Below the pieces are notes generated by a model. The model had not been told where the DNA came from. It did not search any database and worked only from the letters and a program-made list of their open reading frames with translations. Both the position numbers and the translations under genes were made by a program. 64,000 nucleotides of DNA from an uncultured Bacteroides sp. (lineage in GTDB: Bacteria > Bacteroidota > Bacteroidia > Bacteroidales > Bacteroidaceae), in the NCBI GenBank assembly GCA_949294185.1, contig CASFGA010000008.1, positions 1-64,000 on the forward strand, read 5' to 3'. Below, one piece after another: positions 1-7,612 of this stretch (position 1 is its first letter; the number at the start of each line of letters is the position of its first letter).

Positions 1-33
1 ACTGCGCAAGCGGGAGAGTAGGTAGCCGCCGTC
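1..33 (+). rRNA. rrf: 5S ribosomal RNA, 3' end only
   Basis: The window opens inside a 5S rRNA gene. The segment gcgggagagtaggt followed by gccgcc matches the closing strand of the 5S terminal helix and loop as I recall it from Bacteroidetes. The gene runs off the left edge, so the rRNA operon lies to the left and is read rightwards. A strong terminator follows within ten bases, as expected for the end of an rrn operon. The exact 3' end is estimated. Confidence 0.75.
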
Positions 34-39
34 CTTTCC

Positions 40-83
40 CCCCCTCCTTCCGGACAGTTCCGGGGGGAGGGGGATTCTTTTTT
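40..83 (+). terminator. Intrinsic terminator of the rRNA operon
   Basis: A C-rich arm (40-53) pairs with a G-rich arm (60-73) around the loop acagtt. The stem is about 14 bp with two G-U pairs, and it is followed by attcttttttg. It sits directly after the 5S 3' end and would end the rrn transcript. Confidence 0.8.
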
Positions 84-84
84 G

Positions 85-493
85 CTGCCCCGCCGTGCCG
101 CTTCTTCCCGTTTTGTCGCCTTTTCCTCTCCTTCCCCCTTCTTTTCCCCCGCCGTCCCGTCGCCGCCCATTTTACTTCCTTCTTCCTTTCCTTGCGTGAG
201 AAGAAGATTTCGATTCCTATTTTGTCGACAGTTATAGGTGTCACCTTCTTTTACGGTTGAACACCGCCCTAACTTAGTTGCCATATACTTTTTTTAATGC
301 CTGTCAGGAAAGGAGAAGGGCGACAGATATTGCAAAGTGGGATACCGACTGTGATACCGTCCGCAAAAAGCGGTATCACACCTGTCGTTTTCAGTCCTTT
401 TTAGTCGCGCGTAGTCGGTTAATGATTAAAATATATTGAACTGCAAAAACGCAATCAATCAGTATTTATCATAAATACATTGGGGAATCACTT
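85..493. other. Non-coding stretch between rrn operon and tRNA-Thr, possible decayed integrase start
   Basis: No convincing intact gene. On the minus strand an ATG at 284-282 opens a reading frame beginning MATKLGRCSTVKEGDTYN. This resembles, from memory, the MAT...RPSTVKEGxG start of Bacteroides tyrosine recombinases, but it degrades into low-complexity sequence and runs into the 5S gene. Upstream of that ATG is a perfect 9-bp hairpin, gtgataccg/cggtatcac, at about 350-378, inside a weaker cgacag/ctgtcg pair. The stretch is downstream of the tRNA-Thr 3' end, a usual integration site. I read it as a possible scar of a lost element; this is inference. Confidence 0.3.
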
Positions 494-524
494 AAAAAAA
501 GAAAAGGCGCATTGCTGCGCCTTC
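494..524 (-). terminator. Terminator of tRNA-Thr
   Basis: On the minus strand GGCGCA-GCAA-TGCGCC is followed by TTTTCTTTTTTT. It begins just after the 3' end of the tRNA. Confidence 0.85.
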
Positions 525-525
525 G

Positions 526-598
526 AGCCGAAAGCGGGACTCGAACCCGCGACTTACTCATTACGAATGAGTTACTCTACCAACTGAGTTATTTCGGC
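526..598 (-). tRNA. tRNA-Thr (anticodon CGU)
   Basis: The minus strand folds as a complete cloverleaf: acceptor GCCGAAA/TTTCGGC, D arm with AGTTGGTA, anticodon stem ACTCA/TGAGT with loop TTCGTAA (anticodon CGT, codon ACG), and T arm GCGGG-TTCGAGT-CCCGC. The discriminator is T and CCA is not encoded. It has its own promoter-like element upstream (625-632) and terminator downstream. Its 3' end faces the possible integrase remnant. Confidence 0.95.
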
Positions 599-624
599 AA
601 ACTCTTCTTTTTTGAAAAGCGATG

Positions 625-654
625 CAAATTTACAGCTTTATTTGGATATACAAA
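625..654 (-). promoter_or_regulatory. Promoter of tRNA-Thr
   Basis: Read on the minus strand, TTTG (654-651), 18 bases, then TAAATTTG (632-625). This fits the Bacteroidetes -33/-7 pattern apart from a spacer one base short. It lies 27 bases before the tRNA 5' end. Confidence 0.55.
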
Positions 655-747
655 ACGAATCGCAAGGTTTTTTGTGAAAAACAAAGAAGTTTCATCTGTT
701 TTTTACGAAACTTTCTTCCTTACATCGATATTTTGCCCAAAAATTAC

Positions 748-993
748 TATATTTGCAACCCGAATTAAAGACTTAGTAAGTCGCATGGATAACTTGCAAA
801 AGAGAAGAGATAAAAGAAATTCGGGAGGTCTGCCGTTAGAGGCTTTTTTAAAAGTAAACAGAAGCAAGCTGTCAAGCTTGCAACCGTTTCCTTTCAAATT
901 CTTCTTTTTCCATTTTTGTTGTTTGCTGTTTTTTTATTTTCAATCTGATAACCGACACCCGGAAATGCTCATGGGCATATCCGGGCGTTTTTT
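748..993 (+). ncRNA. Possible small RNA or leader ahead of the purF-like/car operon
   Basis: A -7 box TATATTTG (748-755) precedes about 230 bases holding a perfect hairpin gcaagct-gtca-agcttgc (864-881), a T-rich tract (890-945) and a good intrinsic terminator (957-993). The terminator is only 18 bases before the purF-like start codon. The unit is therefore either a free small RNA or a leader in which transcription can be stopped ahead of the operon. The -33 box is not clear. An ORF from 785 to 1009 crosses it, but its Phe-rich part just reflects the T-rich tract. No known RNA family was recognised. Confidence 0.35.
957..993 (+). terminator. Intrinsic terminator just before the purF-like gene
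   Basis: CCCGGA pairs with TCCGGG and ATGC with GCAT, with one A-A mismatch between them and the loop TCATGG, followed by CGTTTTTT. It stands between the upstream promoter-like element and the purF-like start, so it may attenuate the operon. Confidence 0.7.
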
Positions 994-1010
994 AATATTA
1001 CAAGAATAGG

Positions 1011-2894
1011 ATGGAACCACTGAAACATGAATGCGGAGTAGTGCTGATACGCCTGTTAAAACCTTTAGAGTATTACCAGGAAAAGTATGGCACATGGATG
1101 TATGGGCTGAACAAGCTCTATCTGATGATGGAAAAGCAACATAACCGGGGGCAGGAGGCTGCCGGTCTGGCGTGTGTAAAGCTTCAGGCAAATCCCGGAG
1201 AAGAGTATATGTTTCGTGAGCGTGCCTTGGGGGCAGGAGCCATCACCGAGATATTCGGGACAGTGCATGACAATTTCAGAGATCTGACACCGGAGCAGCT
1301 TGGCAATGCCGAGTATGCAAAAAAATGTCTGCCTTTTGCCGGAGAACTTTATATGGGGCATCTGCGCTACTCCACAACAGGGAAAAGTGGCATTTCCTAC
1401 GTGCATCCTTTTTTGCGCCGCAATAACTGGAGGGCAAAAAATCTGGCATTATGCGGAAATTTCAACCTGACAAATGTTGACGAAATCTTTGCCGACATAA
1501 CGGCTTTCGGGCAGCATCCGAGGAAATATGCCGATACATATATCATGTTGGAGCAGGTGGGGCACCGGTTAGATCGTGAGGTGGAACGGTTGTATACCGA
1601 ATGTAAAGCCGAGGGACTGGAGGGCATGGATATAACGCATGCCATCGAAGAGCGCATCGATTTGACCAACGTGCTGAAGACCTCCAGTCCGAAGTGGGAT
1701 GGAGGATATGTTATCTGCGGATTGACAGGGAGTGGGGAGACATTTGCCATACGCGACCCCTGGGGCATCCGTCCGGGATTCTGGTACATGGACGATGAAA
1801 TCATGGTTCTTGCTTCTGAGCGTCCGGTTATCCAAACCGCACTGAACGTTCCCGCCGACAGTATTCATGAACTGGAGCCGGGGCAGGCGATTCTGGTAAA
1901 CAAAAAAGGCGACATGCGTCTGGCAAAAATCAATGAGCCCAAGGTGAAAAAGGCCTGCTCCTTTGAGAGAATCTATTTCAGCCGGGGAAGCGATGTGGAC
2001 ATTTACCGCGAACGCAAGTTATTGGGCAAGAAACTGGTCGATTCCATACTGAAGGCAATCGATTTTGATGTAGTCCATACTGTTTTTTCCTTTATACCAA
2101 ACACGGCGGAAGTCGCATTCTACGGCATGTTGGAAGGATTCGACAATTATCTGAACCAATTGAAAGTGCAGCGCATTGAAGCTTTAGGACACAAACCAAG
2201 CCATAGCGAACTGGAACAGATTCTTTCACAACGCATACGTAGTGAGAAAGTAGCTATCAAAGACATCAAGCTTCGTACGTTTATTGCCGAAGGAAATACA
2301 CGCAATGACTTGGCTGCCCACGTTTATGACATAACATACGGCAGCCTGATTCCGTATGAAGACAATCTGGTGATTATCGATGACAGCATTGTCCGCGGAA
2401 CGACACTGAAACAAAGCATCATCAGCATCCTCGACCGCCTGCATCCGAAAAAGATTGTTATTGTCTCGTCTTCGCCGCAGGTGCGTTATCCAGACTATTA
2501 TGGCATTGATATGGCAAGTATGGAACAGTTCATTGCCTTCAAGGCCGCCATCGCGCTGCTGAATGAACGGGGCATGCAGCAGACAATCGAAGATGTTTAC
2601 CGCAAATCAAAGGAGCAAGTGAATCTGCCCAAAGAGCAGATGAAAAATTATGTGAAAGAGATATATGCGCCATTTACTGATGAAGAAATATCCGCCAAGA
2701 TGGTAGAACTGCTTACGCCTGTGGGCACGCAGGCTCAGGTGAAGATCGTATACCAGACTCTTGAGGGGCTTCACGAAGCATGCCCCGATCATAAGGGAGA
2801 CTGGTACTTCAGTGGAGACTATCCCACCCCGGGCGGAGTAAAATTAGTAAACCAGGCATTCATTGATTATATAGAACAGATTTATCAATTCTAA
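1011..2894 (+). CDS. PurF-like amidotransferase/phosphoribosyltransferase, atypical
   Basis: This 627-residue protein has the two-part layout of glutamine PRPP amidotransferase, the first step of purine synthesis. The N-terminal Ntn glutaminase would expose Cys8 (HECGVV) after removal of a seven-residue propeptide; NRGQEAAG and GHLRYSTTG motifs follow. The PRPP loop IIDDSIVRGTT is at about 455-465. It is about 120 residues longer than E. coli PurF. Where PurF normally reads HNGNLTN it has GNFNLTN, so the oxyanion-hole Asn-Gly is Asn150-Phe151. It is 21 bases before carA, suggesting co-transcription with carAB rather than with pur genes. It may be a paralogue with an altered role; the standard PurF is not in this window. 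Confidence 0.75.
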   Translation: MEPLKHECGVVLIRLLKPLEYYQEKYGTWMYGLNKLYLMMEKQHNRGQEAAGLACVKLQANPGEEYMFRERALGAGAITEIFGTVHDNFRDLTPEQLGNAEYAKKCLPFAGELYMGHLRYSTTGKSGISYVHPFLRRNNWRAKNLALCGNFNLTNVDEIFADITAFGQHPRKYADTYIMLEQVGHRLDREVERLYTECKAEGLEGMDITHAIEERIDLTNVLKTSSPKWDGGYVICGLTGSGETFAIRDPWGIRPGFWYMDDEIMVLASERPVIQTALNVPADSIHELEPGQAILVNKKGDMRLAKINEPKVKKACSFERIYFSRGSDVDIYRERKLLGKKLVDSILKAIDFDVVHTVFSFIPNTAEVAFYGMLEGFDNYLNQLKVQRIEALGHKPSHSELEQILSQRIRSEKVAIKDIKLRTFIAEGNTRNDLAAHVYDITYGSLIPYEDNLVIIDDSIVRGTTLKQSIISILDRLHPKKIVIVSSSPQVRYPDYYGIDMASMEQFIAFKAAIALLNERGMQQTIEDVYRKSKEQVNLPKEQMKNYVKEIYAPFTDEEISAKMVELLTPVGTQAQVKIVYQTLEGLHEACPDHKGDWYFSGDYPTPGGVKLVNQAFIDYIEQIYQF

Positions 2895-2915
2895 GAAACG
2901 ACATAATATAAGGTA

Positions 2916-3989
2916 ATGAGAAATGTGACATTGATCCTTGACGACGGGAGCCGCTTTCATGGCAAGTCGTTCGGTTATGAGAAGCCGGTAGCCGGTGAGG
3001 TTGTATTCAATACAGCGATGACCGGATACCCTGAAAGTTTGACTGACCCATCCTATGCAGGTCAGTTGATGACGCTGACTTATCCATTGGTAGGAAATTA
3101 CGGGGTACCTCCGTTTACTTTTGAGACAAACGGACTTCCTTCTTTCATGGAAAGCGAAAAAATTCATGCCGAAGCGATTATTGTGAGTGATTACAGTGAG
3201 AGATACAGTCACTGGAATGCTGTGGAAAGTCTTGCCGACTGGTTGAAGCGTGAAAAGATTCCCGGAGTTACGGGAATTGACACACGCGAACTGACCAAGG
3301 TGCTGCGTGAACATGGTGTGATGATGGGAAAAATCATATTTGATGACGAACCGGACAACATTCCTGAAGCTACATACGCCGGAGTCAATTATGTGGACAA
3401 AGTTTCTTGCAAAGAAGTCGTCCGATATAATGAAGGCGGGGAAAAGAAAGTCGTGCTTGTAGACTGCGGCGTAAAGTCTAACATTATCCGCTGTCTGTTA
3501 AAGCGCAACGTAGAGGTCATCCGCGTTCCTTGGGATTATGATTTCAACTCGTTGCAGTTCGACGGGTTGTTTATTTCAAACGGACCGGGTGATCCTGACA
3601 CTTGCGATGCCGCCGTGCAGAATATCCGTAAGGCTATGGCTGATGAAAAGCTTCCCATATTCGGCATCTGCATGGGAAACCAGTTGCTGTCCAAAGCCGG
3701 AGGTGCCAAAATATATAAGCTGAAATACGGACACCGCAGTCATAATCAGCCTGTGCGCATGGTGGGAACTGACCGATGCTTCATTACCAGTCAGAACCAC
3801 GGTTATGCTGTAGACAATAATACGTTGGGGGCAGATTGGGAGCCGCTCTTCATCAATATGAACGACGGTTCAAATGAAGGTATCCGCCATCGGAAGAATC
3901 CGTGGTTCTCGGCACAGTTCCATCCGGAAGCGGCCAGTGGCCCGACAGATACGGAGTTCCTCTTCGATGAGTTTGTAAAATTACTCTGA
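2916..3989 (+). CDS. carA: Carbamoyl-phosphate synthase small (glutaminase) subunit
   Basis: CarA hydrolyses glutamine and passes ammonia to CarB for carbamoyl phosphate, the precursor of pyrimidines and arginine. The 357-residue length fits the family. The N-terminal half is the CPSase small-chain domain (NTAMTGYPESLTDPSYAGQ). The C-terminal class I amidotransferase has the nucleophile Cys252 in GICMGNQLL and the His336/Glu338 pair in QFHPEA. The position after CMG is Asn where E. coli has His, which I take as family variation. Second gene of the purF-like-carA-carB operon, 50 bases before carB. Confidence 0.95.
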   Translation: MRNVTLILDDGSRFHGKSFGYEKPVAGEVVFNTAMTGYPESLTDPSYAGQLMTLTYPLVGNYGVPPFTFETNGLPSFMESEKIHAEAIIVSDYSERYSHWNAVESLADWLKREKIPGVTGIDTRELTKVLREHGVMMGKIIFDDEPDNIPEATYAGVNYVDKVSCKEVVRYNEGGEKKVVLVDCGVKSNIIRCLLKRNVEVIRVPWDYDFNSLQFDGLFISNGPGDPDTCDAAVQNIRKAMADEKLPIFGICMGNQLLSKAGGAKIYKLKYGHRSHNQPVRMVGTDRCFITSQNHGYAVDNNTLGADWEPLFINMNDGSNEGIRHRKNPWFSAQFHPEAASGPTDTEFLFDEFVKLL

Positions 3990-4039
3990 TTGTCTTTGAA
4001 ACACCCGATAACATTTCATCAAACCAACAAAAGAAACGT

Positions 4040-7000
4040 ATGAAAGAGAAAAATATAAAGAAAGTATTGCTGTTAGGCTCAGGTGCATTGAAAATCGGTG
4101 AAGCCGGAGAATTCGATTATTCTGGTTCACAAGCACTGAAAGCCTTGAAGGAAGAAGGCATTCACACAGTACTTATCAATCCGAACATCGCTACCGTACA
4201 GACTTCCGAAGGAGTGGCCGACCGAATCTACTTCCTTCCCGTCACCCCTTATTTCGTAGAAAAGGTGATTGAAAAAGAGCGTCCGGACGGTGTGCTGTTG
4301 TCATTTGGCGGACAGACGGCGCTGAATTGCGGAGTTGCCCTTTATCAGGCTGGTGTCTTTGAGAAATATAACGTACAAGTGTTGGGTACTCCCGTACAGG
4401 CCATCATGGATACGGAAGACCGCGAACTGTTTGTGAAGAAACTGGATGAAATCAGCGTAAAGACCATCAAGAGTGAAGCGTGTGAAAACATTGAGCAGGC
4501 GCGTCGGGCGGCTCAGGATTTGGGATACCCTGTCATTATTCGTGCTGCATACGCCTTAGGAGGATTGGGCTCAGGATTCTGCGACAATGAGGAACAGCTG
4601 AATGCTTTGGCAGAAAAAGCCTTTTCTTTCTCTCCGCAGGTGTTGGTGGAAAAGAGTTTGAAAGGATGGAAAGAAGTGGAATATGAGGTAGTGCGCGACC
4701 GTTTCGACAACTGTATCACCGTCTGCAACATGGAAAACTTCGACCCGTTGGGCATTCATACGGGTGAATCTATTGTTATCGCTCCAAGCCAGACTCTGAC
4801 GAACAGTGAATACCACAAACTGCGTGAACTGGCCATACGAATTATCCGCCATATCGGTATCGTAGGCGAATGTAACGTGCAGTATGCTTTCGATCCGGAG
4901 TCGGAAGACTATCGTGTCATCGAGGTAAATGCACGGTTGAGCCGCTCCTCCGCATTGGCTTCTAAGGCCACAGGCTATCCTTTGGCTTTTGTTGCGGCCA
5001 AATTGGGATTGGGGTACGGACTGTTTGACCTGAAAAACTCGGTGACCAAAACGACCTCCGCCTTTTTTGAGCCTGCACTCGACTATGTGGTTTGCAAGAT
5101 ACCTCGTTGGGACTTGGGCAAATTCCACGGTGTAGACCGTGAATTGGGTTCCAGCATGAAGTCGGTGGGCGAAGTGATGGCTATCGGACGCACGTTTGAA
5201 GAAGCCATCCAGAAAGGTCTGCGCATGATAGGTCAAGGGATGCACGGTTTTGTCGAGAACAAGGAACTGGTCATTCCTGATATTGACAAAGCCTTGCGCG
5301 AACCGACAGACAAGCGTATCTTTGTTATCTCGAAGGCTATGCGTGCGGGATATACGGTCGACCAGATTCATGACCTGACAAAGATTGACAAATGGTTCCT
5401 CTATAAACTGGAAAACATTATGCAGACTTCAAAGGAACTGCACGAATGGGGAAACAACCACAAGCTCATATCGCAGTTGCCTGAGGAGATGCTTTATAAA
5501 GCCAAGCGTCAAGGATTCTCCGACTTCCAGATAGCGCGCGCTATCGGCTATCAGGGAGAAATGGAAGACGGCATCATCGAGGTGCGTAATTACCGCAAAA
5601 GCATCGGTATCGTGCCTGTAGTGAAGCAGATTGACACACTGGCCGCCGAATATCCGGCACAAACCAACTATCTGTATCTTACATACAGCGGAGTTGCCAA
5701 CGATGTACATTATTTGGGTGACCACAAGAGCATCGTGGTGCTCGGTTCTGGAGCCTACCGTATAGGTTCGTCCGTTGAATTTGACTGGTGTGGCGTTCAG
5801 GCTCTCAATACTATACGTAAAGAGGGATACCGTTCGGTCATGATAAATTACAATCCGGAAACCGTATCGACTGACTATGATATGTGTGACCGCCTTTATT
5901 TTGACGAACTGACCTTTGAGCGTGTAATGGATATCCTTGATTTGGAAAATCCGCACGGTGTCATCGTGTCGACAGGCGGGCAGATTCCGAACAATCTCGC
6001 TCTCCGTCTCGACGCACAAAAGGTGAATATTCTCGGCACATCCGCACAAAGCATCGACAATGCTGAAGACCGCGACAAGTTTTCTGCCATGCTCGACCGC
6101 ATTGGGGTAGACCAGCCCGAATGGAGTGCGCTGACTTCGATGGAGGATATCAATGCCTTTATCGCAAAAGTCGGCTTCCCCGTACTGGTTCGTCCGTCAT
6201 ACGTGCTCTCGGGAGCGGCCATGAACGTATGTTCCAATCAGGAAGAATTGGAGCGCTTCTTGCAGTTGGCAGCCAATGTGTCTAAGAAACACCCGGTTGT
6301 GGTAAGCCAATTCATCGAGCATGCCAAGGAAGTGGAAATGGATGCCGTGGCACAAAATGGCGAGATTGTGGCATACGCCATCTCCGAACATATCGAATTT
6401 GCCGGCGTACACTCCGGAGATGCGACCATCCAGTTCCCTCCGCAAAAACTGTATGTGGAAACCGTTCGCCGCATCAAGCGCATTTCCCGACAGATTGCTA
6501 AGGAACTGAACATTTCAGGGCCGTTCAACATCCAGTTCCTCGCACGCGAAAACGATATTAAAGTAATCGAGTGTAATTTGCGTGCCAGCCGTTCGTTTCC
6601 GTTTGTCAGCAAGGTATTGAAGATTAACTTTATCGAACTGGCGACAAAGGTCATGTTAGGTCTTCCGGTTGAAAAGCCGAACAAGAACCTGTTCGAGTTG
6701 GACTATGTGGGAATCAAGGCCAGCCAGTTCTCTTTCAACCGTCTGCAAAAGGCCGACCCAGTATTGGGCGTTGATATGGCTTCTACAGGAGAGGTGGGGT
6801 GCATCGGTGAAGACACCTCATGTGCTGTGCTGAAAGCCATGTTGTCGGTAGGATACCGCATTCCGGAAAAGAACATCCTCATGTCAACCGGTGCTCCAAA
6901 GCAGAAAGTTGATATGCTGAAAGCAGCTCAGGCACTGAAGTCCAAAGGTTATAATATATTCGCTACGGGAGGAACTTCAAAATTCCTGACGGAAAACGGT

Positions 7001-7270
7001 GTGGAAAACACGCGTGTATATTGGCCGAGCGAGACGGGACACCCGCAAGCTCTGGAGATGCTGCACCGGAAAGAGATAGACATGGTAATCAATATTCCGC
7101 GTGACCTTTCGGTAGGTGAACTGGACAACGGATATAAGATACGCCGTGCGGCAATAGACCTGAATATTCCCTTGATTACCAACGCCCGTCTGGCGAGTGC
7201 ATTCATCAATGCCTTCTGCACGATGACGATAGACGATATTGCCATCAAGGGTTGGGATGAATATAAATAG
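4040..7270 (+). CDS. carB: Carbamoyl-phosphate synthase large subunit
   Basis: CarB makes carbamoyl phosphate from bicarbonate, CarA-derived ammonia and two ATP. At 1076 residues it is full length (E. coli 1073). Both internally repeated halves are visible: KKVLLLGSGALKIGEAGEFDYSG near the start and IVVLGSGAYRIGSSVEFDW near residue 570, each leading an ATP-grasp synthetase unit (IEVNARLSRSSALASKATGYPLA and IECNLRASRSFPFVSK). The last 140 residues form the MGS-like allosteric domain (ALKSKGYNIFATGGTSKFL). Last gene of its operon, followed by a terminator at 7304-7360. Confidence 0.97.
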   Translation: MKEKNIKKVLLLGSGALKIGEAGEFDYSGSQALKALKEEGIHTVLINPNIATVQTSEGVADRIYFLPVTPYFVEKVIEKERPDGVLLSFGGQTALNCGVALYQAGVFEKYNVQVLGTPVQAIMDTEDRELFVKKLDEISVKTIKSEACENIEQARRAAQDLGYPVIIRAAYALGGLGSGFCDNEEQLNALAEKAFSFSPQVLVEKSLKGWKEVEYEVVRDRFDNCITVCNMENFDPLGIHTGESIVIAPSQTLTNSEYHKLRELAIRIIRHIGIVGECNVQYAFDPESEDYRVIEVNARLSRSSALASKATGYPLAFVAAKLGLGYGLFDLKNSVTKTTSAFFEPALDYVVCKIPRWDLGKFHGVDRELGSSMKSVGEVMAIGRTFEEAIQKGLRMIGQGMHGFVENKELVIPDIDKALREPTDKRIFVISKAMRAGYTVDQIHDLTKIDKWFLYKLENIMQTSKELHEWGNNHKLISQLPEEMLYKAKRQGFSDFQIARAIGYQGEMEDGIIEVRNYRKSIGIVPVVKQIDTLAAEYPAQTNYLYLTYSGVANDVHYLGDHKSIVVLGSGAYRIGSSVEFDWCGVQALNTIRKEGYRSVMINYNPETVSTDYDMCDRLYFDELTFERVMDILDLENPHGVIVSTGGQIPNNLALRLDAQKVNILGTSAQSIDNAEDRDKFSAMLDRIGVDQPEWSALTSMEDINAFIAKVGFPVLVRPSYVLSGAAMNVCSNQEELERFLQLAANVSKKHPVVVSQFIEHAKEVEMDAVAQNGEIVAYAISEHIEFAGVHSGDATIQFPPQKLYVETVRRIKRISRQIAKELNISGPFNIQFLARENDIKVIECNLRASRSFPFVSKVLKINFIELATKVMLGLPVEKPNKNLFELDYVGIKASQFSFNRLQKADPVLGVDMASTGEVGCIGEDTSCAVLKAMLSVGYRIPEKNILMSTGAPKQKVDMLKAAQALKSKGYNIFATGGTSKFLTENGVENTRVYWPSETGHPQALEMLHRKEIDMVINIPRDLSVGELDNGYKIRRAAIDLNIPLITNARLASAFINAFCTMTIDDIAIKGWDEYK

Positions 7271-7303
7271 TGTATTTCCTTTCTGAATTTTCAGATTATA
7301 GTT

Positions 7304-7360
7304 CAAGCCCCTAAAGGCAATCTTGCATAGAGATTTGCTTTTAGGGGCTTCTTCTTTTTT
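7304..7360 (+). terminator. Terminator of the purF-like/carAB operon
   Basis: AAGCCCCTAAA pairs with TTTAGGGGCTT, extended by GGCAA with a TTGC, and is followed by CTTCTTTTTT. From here to about 7520 I see no gene or structure. Confidence 0.8.
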
Positions 7361-7520
7361 CAAGTATCCAAAATGAATTTTACAGGCTTTTTATTCTTTT
7401 ATGATATTGACAAAAGTGTGGTATAATCAGGCCTTATGCCGATATGTTTAGGGGTTTGAATCGGGAGACTTTTGTTTGATTTCCTGTTGGCTTGAGTGAG
7501 AAATGTCTTTGCTTTGCTTG

Positions 7521-7568
7521 AAAAACAAATCAGCGAGACACTTATTGCATTAAGATGCCCCGCTGATT
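7521..7568 (-). terminator. Terminator of mutAB
   Basis: On the minus strand AATCAGCG pairs with CGCTGATT across a 25-base loop, followed by TGTTTTTC. It begins about 45 bases after the mutB stop. Confidence 0.55.
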
Positions 7569-7612
7569 CTCATAATGTCTGATTGATAATCTGAGATTAT
7601 ACCTGAAACGGT

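Noticed and set aside
512..1009. ORF of 165 codons upstream of the purF-like gene, with a Phe-rich internal segment
   Set aside because: It starts inside a tRNA gene and its terminator. The Phe run comes from a T-rich tract and the ORF crosses an intrinsic terminator, so it is unlikely to be a gene; a Phe leader makes no sense before carAB.
4571..5371. A 266-codon ORF antisense to carB
   Set aside because: carB is full length with all domains; the antisense frame is a codon-bias shadow.
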